Source: Isoetes taiwanensis
Lineage: Eukaryota > Streptophyta > Lycopodiopsida > Isoetales > Isoetaceae
Reading direction: 5' to 3'
DNA length: 64,000 bases
Assembly (NCBI GenBank): GCA_021234155.1
Contig: JAJEKV010000001.1
Coordinates: forward strand, 24,911,189-24,975,188
Each line of letters opens with the position of its first letter. The stretch's first letter is position 1. Position numbers and translations under genes: made by a program. The notes below the pieces were generated by a model. That model was given only the letters and a program-made list of their open reading frames with translations, was not told where the DNA came from and made no database searches. This document shows positions 12,507-23,584 of the stretch, piece after piece.

Positions 12507-13659
12507 TGCGACGCTCCCTGAATTTATACGATGCTCCCATCGTACAAATACAGGAAATTCCCCTCCCGTGGCGACTACATCACCATAGAAAGCCCCTCCA
12601 TCTAACTCGGTCCACTTGGGATGGCCAGGTGTCCGAATGAGGAAAACAGAGGTGTAATTCGTCCCATGTCCTCTATGGGAATCATATACAACAGAAGCGT
12701 ACATACATGTTAGCACACAACAATCATGCTCAGAATAATATACCACCGCGGGGTGGTCCATCCATCATCATATAAATAGCAGTACAAATACAAGATACCA
12801 TAAGCAATATACCATAAATAAGGGCTCTACCCCGGGCTCAGACTCCAGGGGGTCGATTGACGGTTAAGGCCTCAAGATAACACCAGACAGAGATATAACA
12901 TGGCATTGGCTGGCATAGAACAATGGCTAGGGTAGTCCACTCCATCCACCTCCCTCCTGCGCACACTTTGCAGATAGGCTGAAACATGCTATGGCATGAT
13001 TGTAGCCTTTGGGAGATGCAATCTCATGGAGTCACCCTATGAGACTACTCCGGGTTACATCTCCCCAGTCTGATGAGGTAGATCAGGGAGGCCTCCCCTC
13101 CCCGGGCATGACGGATCTCTGGGTGTGCTAGAGGACATGTGTCACATCAGCGACCCCCGCATCCATACCCGACTTACCTCCCTAAATTTAAAGGCCGGCT
13201 CACCTGCCCATCTGAGCCCCCAAGACGTTCATATAGGCACTCATCCTGGGACCCAGGGATATTAGACCCATACCCGGCCCTCTTCAGTGACCGACTATAA
13301 ACCTAGCACACTATAGAAGTCCTGTAGCCACGGTAGGCAAGACCCCACCCCGTTTCACCATCATACCCATTATCTGGTGCTGAAACACTTCATAACATCC
13401 ACAACCAGGTGGGCTCTTGTGCACAAACCGCATTTACTGGGTTTTAAGGGTTCTAAATAGGAACATCTCTACTTCTAGATGGCCTTTAGACCTCTACCTC
13501 CCTTTTACCCATACAACACAAGAGGAACAGAAAGAGAGCATTCATATCTGATACATCCATCATAATCTCATCTAGAACATATAATAGAGAGACGAATCAT
13601 TCATCTAACAAACAAGGGTTAGTTCCTAACTAGAATCTCAAGCTAACTAAGCCTACTAA
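12507..13659 (+). repeat. LTR of a Ty3-like element, forward orientation
   Basis: The left boundary begins TGCGACGCTCCCTGAAT, matching the outer edge of the inverted copy ending at 15,425. The right boundary is set by the primer-binding site at 13,661. Internal landmarks shared with the inverted copy include ACATGGCATTGGCTG-type sequence, the block around CCCGGAGTAGTCTCATAGGG on the opposite strand, and GATCTCCCATCTCTCAGG beyond the primer site. Length is about 1.15 kb. No body of the element follows beyond about 100 bp of leader. Confidence 0.65.
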
Positions 13660-13660
13660 C

Positions 13661-13680
13661 TGGTATCTGAGCTAGATCTC
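13661..13680 (+). other. Retroelement primer-binding site
   Basis: TGGTATCTGAGCTAGATCTC resembles the initiator-Met-tRNA type primer site (TGGTATCAGAGC) used by many plant LTR retroelements, with one change in the first 12 bases. It lies immediately inside the LTR at 12,507-13,659. Confidence 0.65.
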
Positions 13681-13970
13681 CCATCTCTCAGGTCCTCCAT
13701 GCCCTGCTGGTTGAATAACCTCCTCCTCCTTCTCCAATTGCCCCCACAATTTGGGTGATCCAAAATTAGCAGGTCTGCCTTGCCCAATCGATTTGGACGA
13801 GGTGGCAATTTTAGATTGGTTATCATTTACTAATTTAATATTATAGCGTTTTTAATATTAGGTTAAGCCCTAAATTTGATTTCTCCAATTCGATTTGGGG
13901 GCAATTGGAGAAGGAGGAGGAGGAGGAGGAGTTTATTCAACTAGCAGGGCATGGAGAACCTGAGAGATGG

Positions 13971-13989
13971 GAGATCTAGCTCAGATACC
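13971..13989 (-). other. Second primer-binding site, inverted
   Basis: On the minus strand it reads (C)GGTATCTGAGCTAGATCTC, the same primer site as at 13,661 with its first T changed to C. It marks the inner edge of the inverted LTR copy. Confidence 0.65.
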
Positions 13990-15425
13990 GGTTAGTAGGC
14001 TTAGTTAGCTTGAGATTTTAGTTAGGAACTAACCCTTGCTTGTTAGATGTTGGGTACGGATGCGGGGGCTGCTGATGTGGCACGTGTTCTCTAGCACACC
14101 CAGGGATCCGTCATGCCCAGTGAGGGGATGCCTTCCTGACCTGCGTCATCGGCAGGGTTGCCCTTAAGGCCAAATTTGTCTAAGCATAATTTAGAAGGTC
14201 GGGCGAATAATAGAGTTGCAAGATTAGTTATGTTGGCGAATGTTTTCTAGACATGTATGTTTTTTATAGAAATCTAGGCGAATCATGGCCAATATTATTT
14301 TGCCAAGATTTAAGTGTCTTTATTTTCCAAGTGCAGTTTCTGTGGTGAAATTTTGTTCACCGGCATCCATATTTAATCAAGGATACAAACACATTATAAC
14401 TATAGTTGCATGATGCAATACCACAACTTAACCTTTGCAAATGAGAACGTGGCTTATCCTTGTAGAAATAATGCTCTCCAGTGCATCCTTAGAAATATTT
14501 CAAACACAATAGCTACAAAAACAACTCTTAAAATTATCATATGTATCTGGATGGATATGGAGAATAGATTAGGTTATGAAGAAAGCCTAGAATATTAGGC
14601 GATTCCTTAAGAAATCTTCGAGAAGGAGGGTAGAGGATAAGGCGAATCCATAGTTATGACGCTTAGTGGATGTTGCAAATTTTCAAGTGGAGTGAGATTT
14701 GTTTGTAAAAAAGTTGGCTAATTTTATTTTTTTCACCTATAAAATAGGCCCTATTAAACCATAGTGTCAAAATTTCTCGATACCCTTAAAAAATAGCCTT
14801 TTGGCGAACATTCGTCCTTAACCCGGATGTAACCCGGAGTAGTCTCATAGGGTGACTCCATGAGATTGCGTCTCATAGGGTGACTGGGGCGATGTAACCC
14901 GGAGTAGTCTCATAGGGTGACTCCATGAGATTGCGTCTCCGGAAGGCTACAATCATGCCATAACATGTTTTAGCCTATCTGCAAAGTGTGCACAGGAAGG
15001 GCAGATGGAGAAGACTACCCCAGCCATTGTTGTATGGCAGCCAATGCCATGTTATATCTTTGTCTGCTGTTATCTTGAAGCCTTGACTGTCAGTTGACCC
15101 CCTGGAGTATGAGCTCGGGGTGGAGCCCTTATTTGTGGTATATTGCTTATGTTATCTTGTACTTGTACTGCTATTTATTTGATGATGGATAGACCACTCA
15201 TCGTGGTGGTATACTATTCTGTAACATGTATGTATGCTTCCCCTGTATAGGATTCCCATAGAGGACGTGGGAGAAATGACACCTATGTGTTCCTCATTCG
15301 GACACTTGGCCATCCCAAGTGGTCCGAGTTAGATGGAGGGCCTTTGCATGGTGATGTAGTCGCCACGGAAGGGGAGTTCCCCATATTTGTATGATGGAAG
15401 AATTGTATAGATTCAGGGAGCGTCA
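13990..15425 (-). repeat. Inverted LTR copy with an internal insertion
   Basis: Read on the minus strand this matches the LTR at 12,507-13,659. Its outer edge reads TGACGCTCCCTGAATCTATA and its inner edge abuts the inverted primer site. About 0.7 kb of unrelated AT-rich DNA (about 14,157-14,825) interrupts it. Immediately after this the segment GTAACCCGGAGTAGTCTCAT is present twice in tandem (about 64-bp period). Confidence 0.65.
14157..14825. mobile_element. AT-rich insertion inside the inverted LTR
   Basis: This sequence is absent from the partner LTR at the corresponding place, so it entered after the LTRs separated or was lost from the other copy. Weakly inverted edges (TTGCCCTTAAGG on the left, GTCCTTAACCCG on the right) hint at a DNA element, but there is no clear target duplication and no coding capacity. 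Confidence 0.35.
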
Positions 15426-15539
15426 CCATTCGACTTTTGCCGAGTATAAATTGCACATCACCCGTCATTTCAAACTTGATCACCTTGAACATGACAACTT
15501 TTGTGTGACTTACAATTTCGTGTTACCTCTTTAAGGTGG

Positions 15540-15629
15540 GAACACATACTTCCAACATGTCATGTGTTGGCCCAGAGCAAGCATAGTCTTGATGCTGAGG
15601 ACATCATCATTTTTAAGGTGGGGAGAATG
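15540..15629 (+). pseudogene. Remnant of a Ty3 polyprotein end with polypurine tract
   Basis: A short frame reading HSLDAEDIIIFKVGRM ends at the purine run GGTGGGGAGAATG, which is followed by TGATGTTCCACA. Termination of pol beside a polypurine tract and an LTR beginning TG is the usual 3' layout of plant Ty3 elements. No further upstream pol sequence survives, because the inverted LTR ends 115 bp to the left. Confidence 0.45.
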
Positions 15630-15960
15630 TGATGTTCCACATATTTATATGCCTTTTGGGTATAAATACATAACACGTCACTATGAATAATTGATGGTGC
15701 ATTAATTATTCATAAGGGGTGTTTTTTTAATCGAGATGTACAAACACGCGAAATTTCAGCATGTCGTCAGCACCTATATTTCGGTGCTGGTTCGCTTGCT
15801 GGACGGGCCAGTAAGAAGTGTTAAAGTTTTGAAATGTGCCTGGACGGGGCGTATTGAAATTTTGCGACGGCCAGTCTGAAGTGTCATGTATGTCTAGTGC
15901 AGGACTGTAGCAGAGCTTCGATTTTTTGCGCGCGAAATGATCGAACATGCAGATAATGAT
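15630..15960 (+). repeat. Start of another LTR
   Basis: The sequence begins TGATGTTCCAC directly after the polypurine tract. The 3' end of this LTR was not located, so the end coordinate is nominal. It contains a small inverted repeat, ATGAATAATTGATG against ATTAATTATTCAT, around 15,680-15,715. Confidence 0.4.
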
Positions 15961-16004
15961 TTGATTGTGTCGTAAACTTTTAATCCTCTTACATTTTGAA
16001 TTCC

Positions 16005-16075
16005 AAGCCGCTTGCTTGCTTGCTTGCTCGAAACCGCTTGCTTGTTCGATTGAAGCCGCTTACTTGCTTGCAATA
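16005..16075. repeat. CTTG-type microsatellite
   Basis: Repeated GCTTGCTTGCTTGCT units, partly degenerate and mixed with CGAAGC units. Confidence 0.7.
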
Positions 16076-16399
16076 ATCTTTAAGCTTGTTCGATGGATTC
16101 GCTGCAGCCTGCAAGATTGGTTTTTTTTTTCTTTCTATTTCGCCTCCCTTTTCTAATTCATGTGATCTTTGTTGCGGGTCTTTGCGAGAACATAATTTAA
16201 ATTCGGAAAATTCCATGGTTTACCCTCTTCTGACAAAAAACCTGAGCAGATCAAGGCAGAAGAAGTCTCTAAATCTGACTTCTTATCCGTATGGAAGGTT
16301 CCCCTTCACAATGAAAAAATCAATTTGAAGGAGATTAAACACAGTTTTAAGCAGGAACTATTAGATCTTATGGCGAAAGTATACCAAAAAAAATTGTAG

Positions 16400-17449
16400 A
16401 ATAATGAGGTCAGGACTCAATTTGCTCCGGCATTTGCTTGGCAGCATACAACCCCTGCATTGGCTCGAAAGAAGGAGTTTAGAGTCAATTGGCCTTCCTT
16501 GCTGCCGATGCCTATCAGGACTCCTTGAAGAAGAAGGCAAAAAGAACACCTTTGAATACTTTCGACATGAACATTCAGAGAGTTCTTGCACATATTAAGA
16601 AATTGGAGGAAAGGAAGTTTGAAGCAGAGGGGGAGCTATGCAATCTAGAAAATGATGCTCTTAGGTTAGAGGGCAACATGGCTACAGACGAGGCATCTTG
16701 CAACAGTTTAGCTGATGCAATAGAAGAAAAAAGGAAGACTAGAATCGACTTGTCACTAACATTTGATGAAGATCCAGAAATGCAAAAGCAAGCAGCAATA
16801 ATGAAGTGTGAGGAAGATGTGCTAGTAGGCGTACTGGACAAGACACTCGCTTCTATGGGAAAGGACGGATTTAAAAACATAAAAAAAAACAGATCAAGAG
16901 CACAAAAAATGATATGAAACCGTATGAAAAAGCATGGAAGTGTGGCATGCAAGAGCAGCCCAGATTTCTTCACTGCAGAACAATAAGGTAAACCCTATTA
17001 ACATCACAATAGATATTTACAATTTTTCTTTTAGCTCGGCTACCACTTGTGAGATATGTGGTTTTTCTTTTAGTGACGAATATGCTATGTATATTGAGCT
17101 GAAGTGCACCCATAAATTTCATGTGTTTTGTTTTTCTGCTATACTTGAGTCCATGCATTCCATTGTTTCTGGTTGTGGTAAATTTGTGCCACATTCACTT
17201 TTGGTCGAGCTCGACCGTGTCAGTGAACAGAAGAAAGATATTGTTGATGTTGACGAAGAGGTTGTTGAAGAACATACTGAAGAATCTATTGAAGAAGAGC
17301 CTGCTGAAGAATCTAAGGAATTTAACATTATGAAAAGGAAGAAAAATCTGGAACATTCTTCTGAAGAATCTGAATCTGAAGCACAAGTACCTACAAGGAA
17401 AATGAGGAAGAGGATGACACGGAGTGTTGTGAAGAAGGCTAAATATTGA
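16400..17449 (+). CDS. Unrecognised coiled-coil, RING-like, acidic-tail protein
   Basis: The first exon (about 16,470-16,917) encodes LKKKAKRTPLNTFDMNIQRV, then a heptad-rich coiled coil (ERKFEAEGELCNLENDALRL onward). A second frame from 16,934 runs WHARAAQISS into a possible 49-bp intron (gtaaac...ttttag, 16,988-17,036). It continues with CEICGFSFSDEY and CTHKFHVFC, i.e. C-x2-C-x15-C-x-H-x2-H-x2-C, the first six ligands of a RING-H2 finger without a clear final CxxC. The tail has Glu-rich runs (EEVVEEHTEESIEEEP), then a basic end (TRKMRKRMTRSVVKKAKY). The two parts are in different frames, so either an intron near 16,917 or a frameshift separates them. A Ser/Glu segment at about 18,340-18,470, after a plausible acceptor, could be a further exon. 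Function unknown; nuclear location and DNA or protein binding are guesses from composition. Confidence 0.45.
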
Positions 17450-20100
17450 TTGTAAGTGCTTTGAGAGTGCTTTTTGCTTTTTCTGTGTATTTTTTGTTTT
17501 GTTTATGAGGTATCTAATGTTGTGAATTGCAGATTCTGAAACTTACAAGCTGTCCAAAAGTCCTAACATTGCAAAATTGCCCAAGTTTAGCACAGCTCAG
17601 GAGAATAGGAGAATGTAAAGTTCTTACGTGATGAACTCCTAGGCTTGAATACTGAAGGCATGTCATGAAATTAGTTTGATAAATTATGTTTCTTAAAGTC
17701 TTCCACATTTGCTAATATTTATTTTTTATGGCAGAAGATTATGGCAGTCCATTGCATAACACTTCAAAGGGTAAGGGTGCCTTATTAGATTTATGGTATT
17801 TGCATATTGAATTTTTCTTATGGTGAATTTTTTTTTGGCAGGTGCCATCTCCCCTTCCCCTCTCCCCCCCCTTCCAGGAAAAAAGTTGATTTCAATCTGC
17901 AAGATAAATCTACAGCATATTCTAGAAAGGGAAGGCTCATGCAAAGGGGCAAGGTTATGGCCCCATCATCGATTCCACAAACCCTAACCGTGCCCTAATT
18001 CTGGCTGTCTCGAATTTCATGAGAAAAGGGCTTTCATTATAAGCCCTTGGATCTTTTTGGATTAAAAGAGGGCTTTCTTTGTAAGCCTTCTGATCTTAAC
18101 CATTGAGGAGCATGAAACAAAAATTGCACAAATTGCATGCAAAAACTTGGTGCACGCTAAATATATTGATTAGTATGCCTCGTGCAATATGCCCATGAAA
18201 TCATATGAAAACCATGCCAAAAAGCATATAAAATCACAAAAAACCCTTGTTATAATGCTAGATATTAAGTTTTGCAATTTTAATTAAGCAAATTCAGTGC
18301 AATTGTACTAAAGACTGGCCTTAATTTTAGTGTTGCAGGAAGCACTGGACAATGTTCAATTGCCTAAGAATACAGTTGTGCTTGCAGTCCAGCTAGTGCT
18401 GTTAAGGTTCAAGCTACTGAGGTGTCCACTGAATCAGATGACATAAGTGAAGAAGAGGAAGGAAATGCAGTGGAGAAGATTTGGCCAAGAGAGTGCAGAA
18501 AGAAAAACAAGGTGCTGCGCACGGAGGGTTGCCCTCCGTGTCTCGAGGGTGAGGTGGCTTAAATCATACTTCAAAGTCATGTTTTCACAATCAATCAGAA
18601 TTGCTACTTTAAACAATACAATACTTGATACCTTGACTTTATGAACAACCCAAAAATCCCCATCTCCATGACTAAATCAAGATCCCTCCTTCTGCCTCTC
18701 CCTCCCTCCCTCTCTCACCACTCTCCCTTAATACACACTGCATAGTGCATATCTTCTCCCCTAATACACAATGTGTATGTGCATATTAGGTGTGTGTTGC
18801 ATACGTGCAATGGTGTGGTATAAACATGTGTATATACCACACCATGTATGAACATATATACGGTCTACTATACCACCCCAACACACACCATACTAGAAGA
18901 ATCCTTGCCATTATCATCCGCTCCATCATCCGCTGTCATATGGTGATTTTGGATGGATTATTTTTTATTTGCTACTATGTCAGTCTCTGCATGAAAATGA
19001 TCATATTATTGCACATGGTACTGCTATTGGAGAAAAATAGCCATAGCGAGAAAACCAAGATCTACCAGATCAAAACAAGGATTTTAACAAGAATTTCACC
19101 CTTGATCCCTAAAATCATTATTCTAGTTTTGGAAAGGCCAGAGTTCTATTGTTATTCCATACATCAACATTGGAGCACATACAATATCTTATGCAACTCA
19201 ATGTCTCAATCTCAACCATTTAAGGTGATTACAAGAGAAAAGACAAACAAAGCTTTTTTACTTAACACTTGTCAGTAGAGGATGCTAGTTGAGTATTGAA
19301 ATTAGCAAGAACATAATTTTGAAAGGTAAAAAGCGAGAAGGCAATGGTTGTTGAGGTGCACGATATTTTTTTAGGTGACTATCTTTGTCATCAGCATTTC
19401 CATTTATTTATTGATTATTAGATGCCTAGTTTCATGTCTTAATTTTAGAATGCAGCAATTAAAAGTAGACAACAAAACTCCGTTCAATATAAATAGTCAA
19501 GGTCCTCGATATGTTCAAGATATCAGGCTAAAGTATAAGAAGTCAAGGTACATTTATAGTACAAAGTACCGAGTGGTAGTTATTGAAGTCAACCTATCTA
19601 AAGTACTCAAGCTGATACTGCAAAAATTGGGTCAGAAGGAATATATGTCAAGAAAGAAAAAATGTTCAATAAATTCGGGAGTGAAGTAATAGCATGAGTC
19701 CAATCCCAAGTTCAAGAGCTAAGCTATTTATTTGCATTGCATATTGCCATTAAATGTTATCGAGTACTGTATATGTCTGCTATACCTCTGTGATAATAGT
19801 AGGATTTCTTATAAAATAAGAACTGTTCTTCTGCCATCTTCATGTTATTAATCTCCATGAACTAGAATAATGTAACCATCCTACAAGTTGCTCTGCAGAA
19901 TCTTATTGCCTAAGCAATTTCATTCTGTGGCAATTCATGCAATTTTTCAAGGTGTTTACCTCTGGCTTTTCTAGTTCAATAACTGTCATCATCTTGTACA
20001 TTATCAATGATATTCACATTCTTGCACAACGACTCGCATGAAACCAACAAAGCGCCCTTGATTTTTTAGTTATGGGGAGATTCGTCCATTATTTTGCCAT
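17450..20100. other. 2.6 kb with no clear gene
   Basis: The stretch at about 17,520-17,610 could encode a short Ser/Lys segment, and 18,339-18,470 has the acceptor-like ttgcag plus an acidic stretch, possibly belonging to the gene upstream. The remainder is AT-rich. Around 18,690-18,880 there are CTCCCT and ATGTGTGT-type low-complexity tracts. Confidence 0.4.
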
Positions 20101-20438
20101 GCTCACTCGATCATTTTTCGTATCCTGCTTTCTGTCGGTATGTAATCTGATGTGGTTTTGGGGATTATAGCATTGTTCATGTTGTTATTAAGGCGATCGT
20201 GTTTTACACTTTTTCTCGCCGTTGGGCTCTTGTCTGTGGTTATTTTCTTGTTGATTTGTTCATTGGCTTGCATTCCTCTTTTCTCGTATTTATTCTTGGG
20301 CTTAAACCATAACTTTATTGTCTTTTTTGGGGACTTCATTTGTAGCTCGCTATCATTATGCATTGTGCTACCCTTATACATCATATTTGCTATTTAGCTA
20401 TATTTGGACACAAATTTCTATTTATCATGTGTTTTCTT

Positions 20439-22286
20439 CCACCCGCTGGGTGATGCTTTTCTCCACCCCCCGGGTGATGCTATCCCCTCTTTTTTCATGA
20501 ATTGTTGATTTTTTCTCATTTCTAATCGCTCACATCAATTTGGGTGCTTGTAGTTTTGCAGTTTGCCGCTTCACCATTATGCACATTCTTGTTCTCCTTA
20601 ATCGTTAATGGGTGCCTTCTACATGTTCCCATTCTTCTCAAGGCCTCTCGGTTAGTTGGCACTCCTCTTTGTCTCACCCTCGCTACGTGCTTCGTCACCT
20701 GACTCGACACCTGGCGGTTTCGCGGTGGCTGGGCTTATAGTTTATGAAGTTACGCCTCATTTTTTCTTTTACGTTGTGCTCCGAATTACCTTTAGTTTCC
20801 TTCTTGACCTTCTTTTTGCTCGGTGCTAGTATGTCTACATTCTCTTCTTCGCTCTCATCCCTCGTTTGCCAAAGTTTGTTTTCCTATTGGGGCCTTTATT
20901 CATGGCTTTTTGCATATGGTATTTGTCTTCTGACATCACTCCACATTTCTCCTATGCTACCCTGAACCGGACCTTGGCATTTTCACTCTCCTCATTATGA
21001 ACTTCTTTGCTTTAGACTTCTTGTTGTCAACCTCTTTTTTCTTATTGACATTCCTCTGAGCTGGCTCATTCTGTTGGTGTTGGTCTGGTATTGGTAAGCT
21101 TTGAGACGTTGCTTTTTAGGTTCACCTTACCACTCTTGATATTCATCTTCCTTTATCTGGTTTATGGTTTGACCTCTTTTCCCGAATATTGACAGTCCGT
21201 GATCTGCATTCATATCATATGTGCATTGTACGCGTTAACGTGGTTTGTTTTTTCATCGCCTTGTTGCCAGGGCGCTTCGTCATCATGGCGGCGTGCTTTT
21301 CTTTTCATTGTTTTTTCTCTAATGTCCTTTCCTTTTTCAGGTCATTGGGCTGATACCGTCCATAGCAGGCGCTTCCGGCTCTTCTTCTTCAGCTTCGTTT
21401 TCTCCCCCACGGCTCGCTCGCGCTGCTGGTTCTCGTCAACGTGTAGCTTCCAGACTTTTCGGACCCTGGTTTCCTTTCTCCTCCTGCCACTCCAAATGAG
21501 ACCAATTTGCCCGTGGTCATACGATTTCTTTAGCTCGCTTGCCTTCATTCGCATGCCCCATCACTATCCTTCAGCGCCTAATTTCCACCGGTTCCTATCA
21601 TCTATTCGATCCTCCGTCCGGCAGCCCTCTTTTTCGCTCCTATCCTTTCTCTCTGCGTCCTTTATCCTATCCGACTGCTCGAGGGTGGTGGCAGGAGTAT
21701 CTTCTTGCTATCAGCTTCACCTGGAGGTTTCGCAACGACTAGATTTATAGTTGAGGAAGTCCTTTGCTAGTCGACCGGTTTTGTGTCTCTCGCGAGTCCC
21801 TTCCCAGAATCCCATCGATCCGAGCCATCGGATCGCCATTCTGGGAAGGGACAAGCGCCTATATTAGGCCATTTTCATTTTGGCTCGGTTATCGGCGTCT
21901 TCTCACAGCAGCTCTTCTTCTCCTCTCGTGGCTTCCCTCCCTTCCCGCCCTGCTGTCAGTGGCGCATGAGTCTTTTTCATTTGTATTTTTTGTTGTTCAT
22001 GCCTCTTTGTTGTTCTCCACCTGTGAGTGTGGCTATTCTTATGTTTCTGTTCCATCGCCCTGCTATTCTTATGTTTCTGTTCCATTGCTCTCTTGTTGTG
22101 TTGTTCTCCACCTGCAGGTGATGCTATTTATTTCCACCTCGAGGGTGATGCATATTTTTACATAATGGTTCTCCACCCGCTGGGTGATGCTTTATGCTGT
22201 TTATTTCCACCTCGGGGGTGATGCATGTTTTTACATAATGGTTCTCTACCTGCTGAGTGATGCTTTTTCCACCCTACGGGTGATGC
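20439..22286 (+). repeat. Family of short CCACC...GGTGATGC hairpins
   Basis: An 17-18-nt motif made of CCACCY, a 2-4-nt loop and RGGTGATGC occurs at 20,439, 20,463, 22,108, 22,134, 22,173, 22,207, 22,246 (CTACCTGCTGAGTGATGC, degenerate) and 22,269. Examples are CCACCCGCTGGGTGATGC and CCACCTGCAGGTGATGC. Part of the array (22,124-22,265) is a tandem of about 73 bp, but the first two copies are 1.6 kb away. Two inverted copies lie at 23,134-23,151 and 23,159-23,177. The surrounding DNA is CT-rich on the plus strand and does not encode a convincing protein. Confidence 0.65.
21796..21852. repeat. Nested perfect hairpin, copy 1
   Basis: The outer arms are GTCCCTTCCCAGAAT (21,796-21,810) and ATTCTGGGAAGGGAC (21,838-21,852), a perfect 15-bp inverted repeat. 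The inner arms are CGATCCG (21,816-21,822) and CGGATCG (21,829-21,835) around a 6-nt loop. A homologous hairpin in inverted orientation is at 23,367-23,423, with similar flanks (GCGAGTCCC; TAGTCG and CGGTTTTGTG nearby). Confidence 0.8.
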
Positions 22287-22600
22287 TATCTTTTTCTGTT
22301 ATGTTCTTTTTTTTCTCTGTTTTCATTTTCGGACCTTCTTGGTGTAGCTTGTGCTGTTTGTTTTCTCTGACCATTTACGGGTGTTCTTTTTGGAAGTTTT
22401 TTGGTATTGCTTGCAGGATTACGCTGTTTTCCGCCCGTCTGGGTCCTCTGCTCTATTTCTGTTCGCCATCACCCCTCTCCTTCGGTTCTCCATGGACACA
22501 TTCGGGGGAGGCTTTCGCCGTATGCTGGGGTCGTGCTCTATTTTGCATTCGCCATCAACTCGTTTCTCTCCGTTCTCCAGGCAACACATTCAAGGTTGTT

Positions 22601-22677
22601 GGCGACCATTTCTCATTAGGGTTTTCCTCGAAAACTCGAAAGGGCGGGGTTTTTTATCCCGATGAGAAGTTGTCGCC
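22601..22677. repeat. Hairpin element H1 with conserved tetraloop core
   Basis: Outer arms GGCGACCATTTCTCAT (22,601-22,616) and ATGAGAAGTTGTCGCC (22,662-22,677) pair at 14 of 16 positions. Between them is a core holding AGGGTTTTCCTCGAAAACTC, GAAA, GGGCGGGG, a T run and ATCCCG. Two related units (22,916-22,992 and 25,377-25,461) keep the core but have unrelated outer arms. Non-coding; the unit could act as RNA or as a DNA transposition intermediate. Confidence 0.65.
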
Positions 22678-22915
22678 ATTACCCTTTTATTTTGCCTTGG
22701 CAAATTTCTTTTTAGGGGGTAGTCCGATATTGTTCCTATGGTCGGCTATCCCCTCTCTCTCCCTAGTTTTCCACACATTGTATACTGTTGCTGTGATGAA
22801 TGACAAGCCTATCTATCAATGCGAACTACCCACGAAAAATAAAGGGAAAATCCAATTATATCATTTGGACCCCAAAAGAAATACAATGCTAATAGATGAG
22901 TGGCTGATGTACCTA

Positions 22916-22992
22916 CCGAACGCTTATCACCGGGATTAAAAAACCCCGCCCTTTCGGGTTTTCGAGGAAAAACCCTAGTGATAAGCCTTCGG
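22916..22992. repeat. Hairpin element H2, inverted relative to H1
   Basis: Outer arms CCGAACGCTTATCAC (22,916-22,930) and GTGATAAGCCTTCGG (22,978-22,992) pair at 14 of 15 positions. The core on the minus strand reads AGGGTTTTTCCTCGAAAACC, then C, GAAA, GGGCGGGG, a T run and AATCCCG. H1 and H2 face each other 0.3 kb apart, so together they look like one 380-bp inverted-repeat element. Confidence 0.65.
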
Positions 22993-23133
22993 CAAGGGGC
23001 TTAGACAAACGTAAGGCATAGAATCGCTCCCAAAAACCCCCGCATGGAGAAGTCGACACAGATGCCGCTCGCCAACCTATACCTGCACAGCACCAACACA
23101 ACAAACGAGACAACACAAACATACCAGAGAATA

Positions 23134-23177
23134 GCATCACCCAGGGGGTGGAAAAAAAGCATCACCCAAATGGGTGG
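23134..23177 (-). repeat. Two inverted CCACC...GGTGATGC hairpins
   Basis: GCATCACCCAGGGGGTGG (23,134-23,151) and GCATCACCCAAATGGGTGG (23,159-23,177) are reverse-complement members of the family at 20,439-22,286. Confidence 0.65.
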
Positions 23178-23231
23178 AAAACATGATAAAAGTAAACTTG
23201 TACAAAATACAATAAACAAAGAAGGGGGGGG

Positions 23232-23425
23232 TGGGTTCAAAGAGAATAAGGTACATCCGAGAAGAGGAAGCGCCATGAGACGGGATGCGAAACGCTACGC
23301 TGAAATAGCGAACTCCCAACCAAAACGGGCATGCGCCGCCCTCATGCATGCACGACATGCATGCTCGTCCCATTCTAGAATGGCGATCCGATGTCTCGGA
23401 TCGATGCGATTCTAGAATGGGACTC
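23232..23425 (+). repeat. Direct repeat X containing a nested hairpin
   Basis: The repeat starts TTCAAAGAGAATAAGGTAC, passes through GAGAAGAGGAAGCGCC and ATGCATGC-rich DNA, and ends in a nested hairpin. The hairpin outer arms are GTCCCATTCTAGAAT (23,367-23,381) and ATTCTAGAATGGGAC (23,409-23,423), a perfect 15 bp. Its inner arms CGATCCG (23,384-23,390) and CGGATCG (23,397-23,403) surround a 6-nt loop. A second diverged copy lies at 23,585-23,795. Confidence 0.75.
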
Positions 23426-23584
23426 GCAAGAAACCAACAAACCGCCCGACTACCAGAGAACTTCCTTACAAACTAGGATCGAGGACGAAGGTCACAGGAC
23501 GAGGCCAAAGGCCAGAAAAGGATAGCATGAAAGAAACGCCAAATTGGCTAAACCAGGCAGGAAGAAGCCCCTCCCCTGTCTGGA

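Noticed and set aside
20100-22940. Several open frames of 100-250 codons on the plus strand
   Set aside because: They come from CT-rich composition and give Ser/Phe/Leu-rich strings without domains. Different frames overlap, and hairpin repeats run through them.
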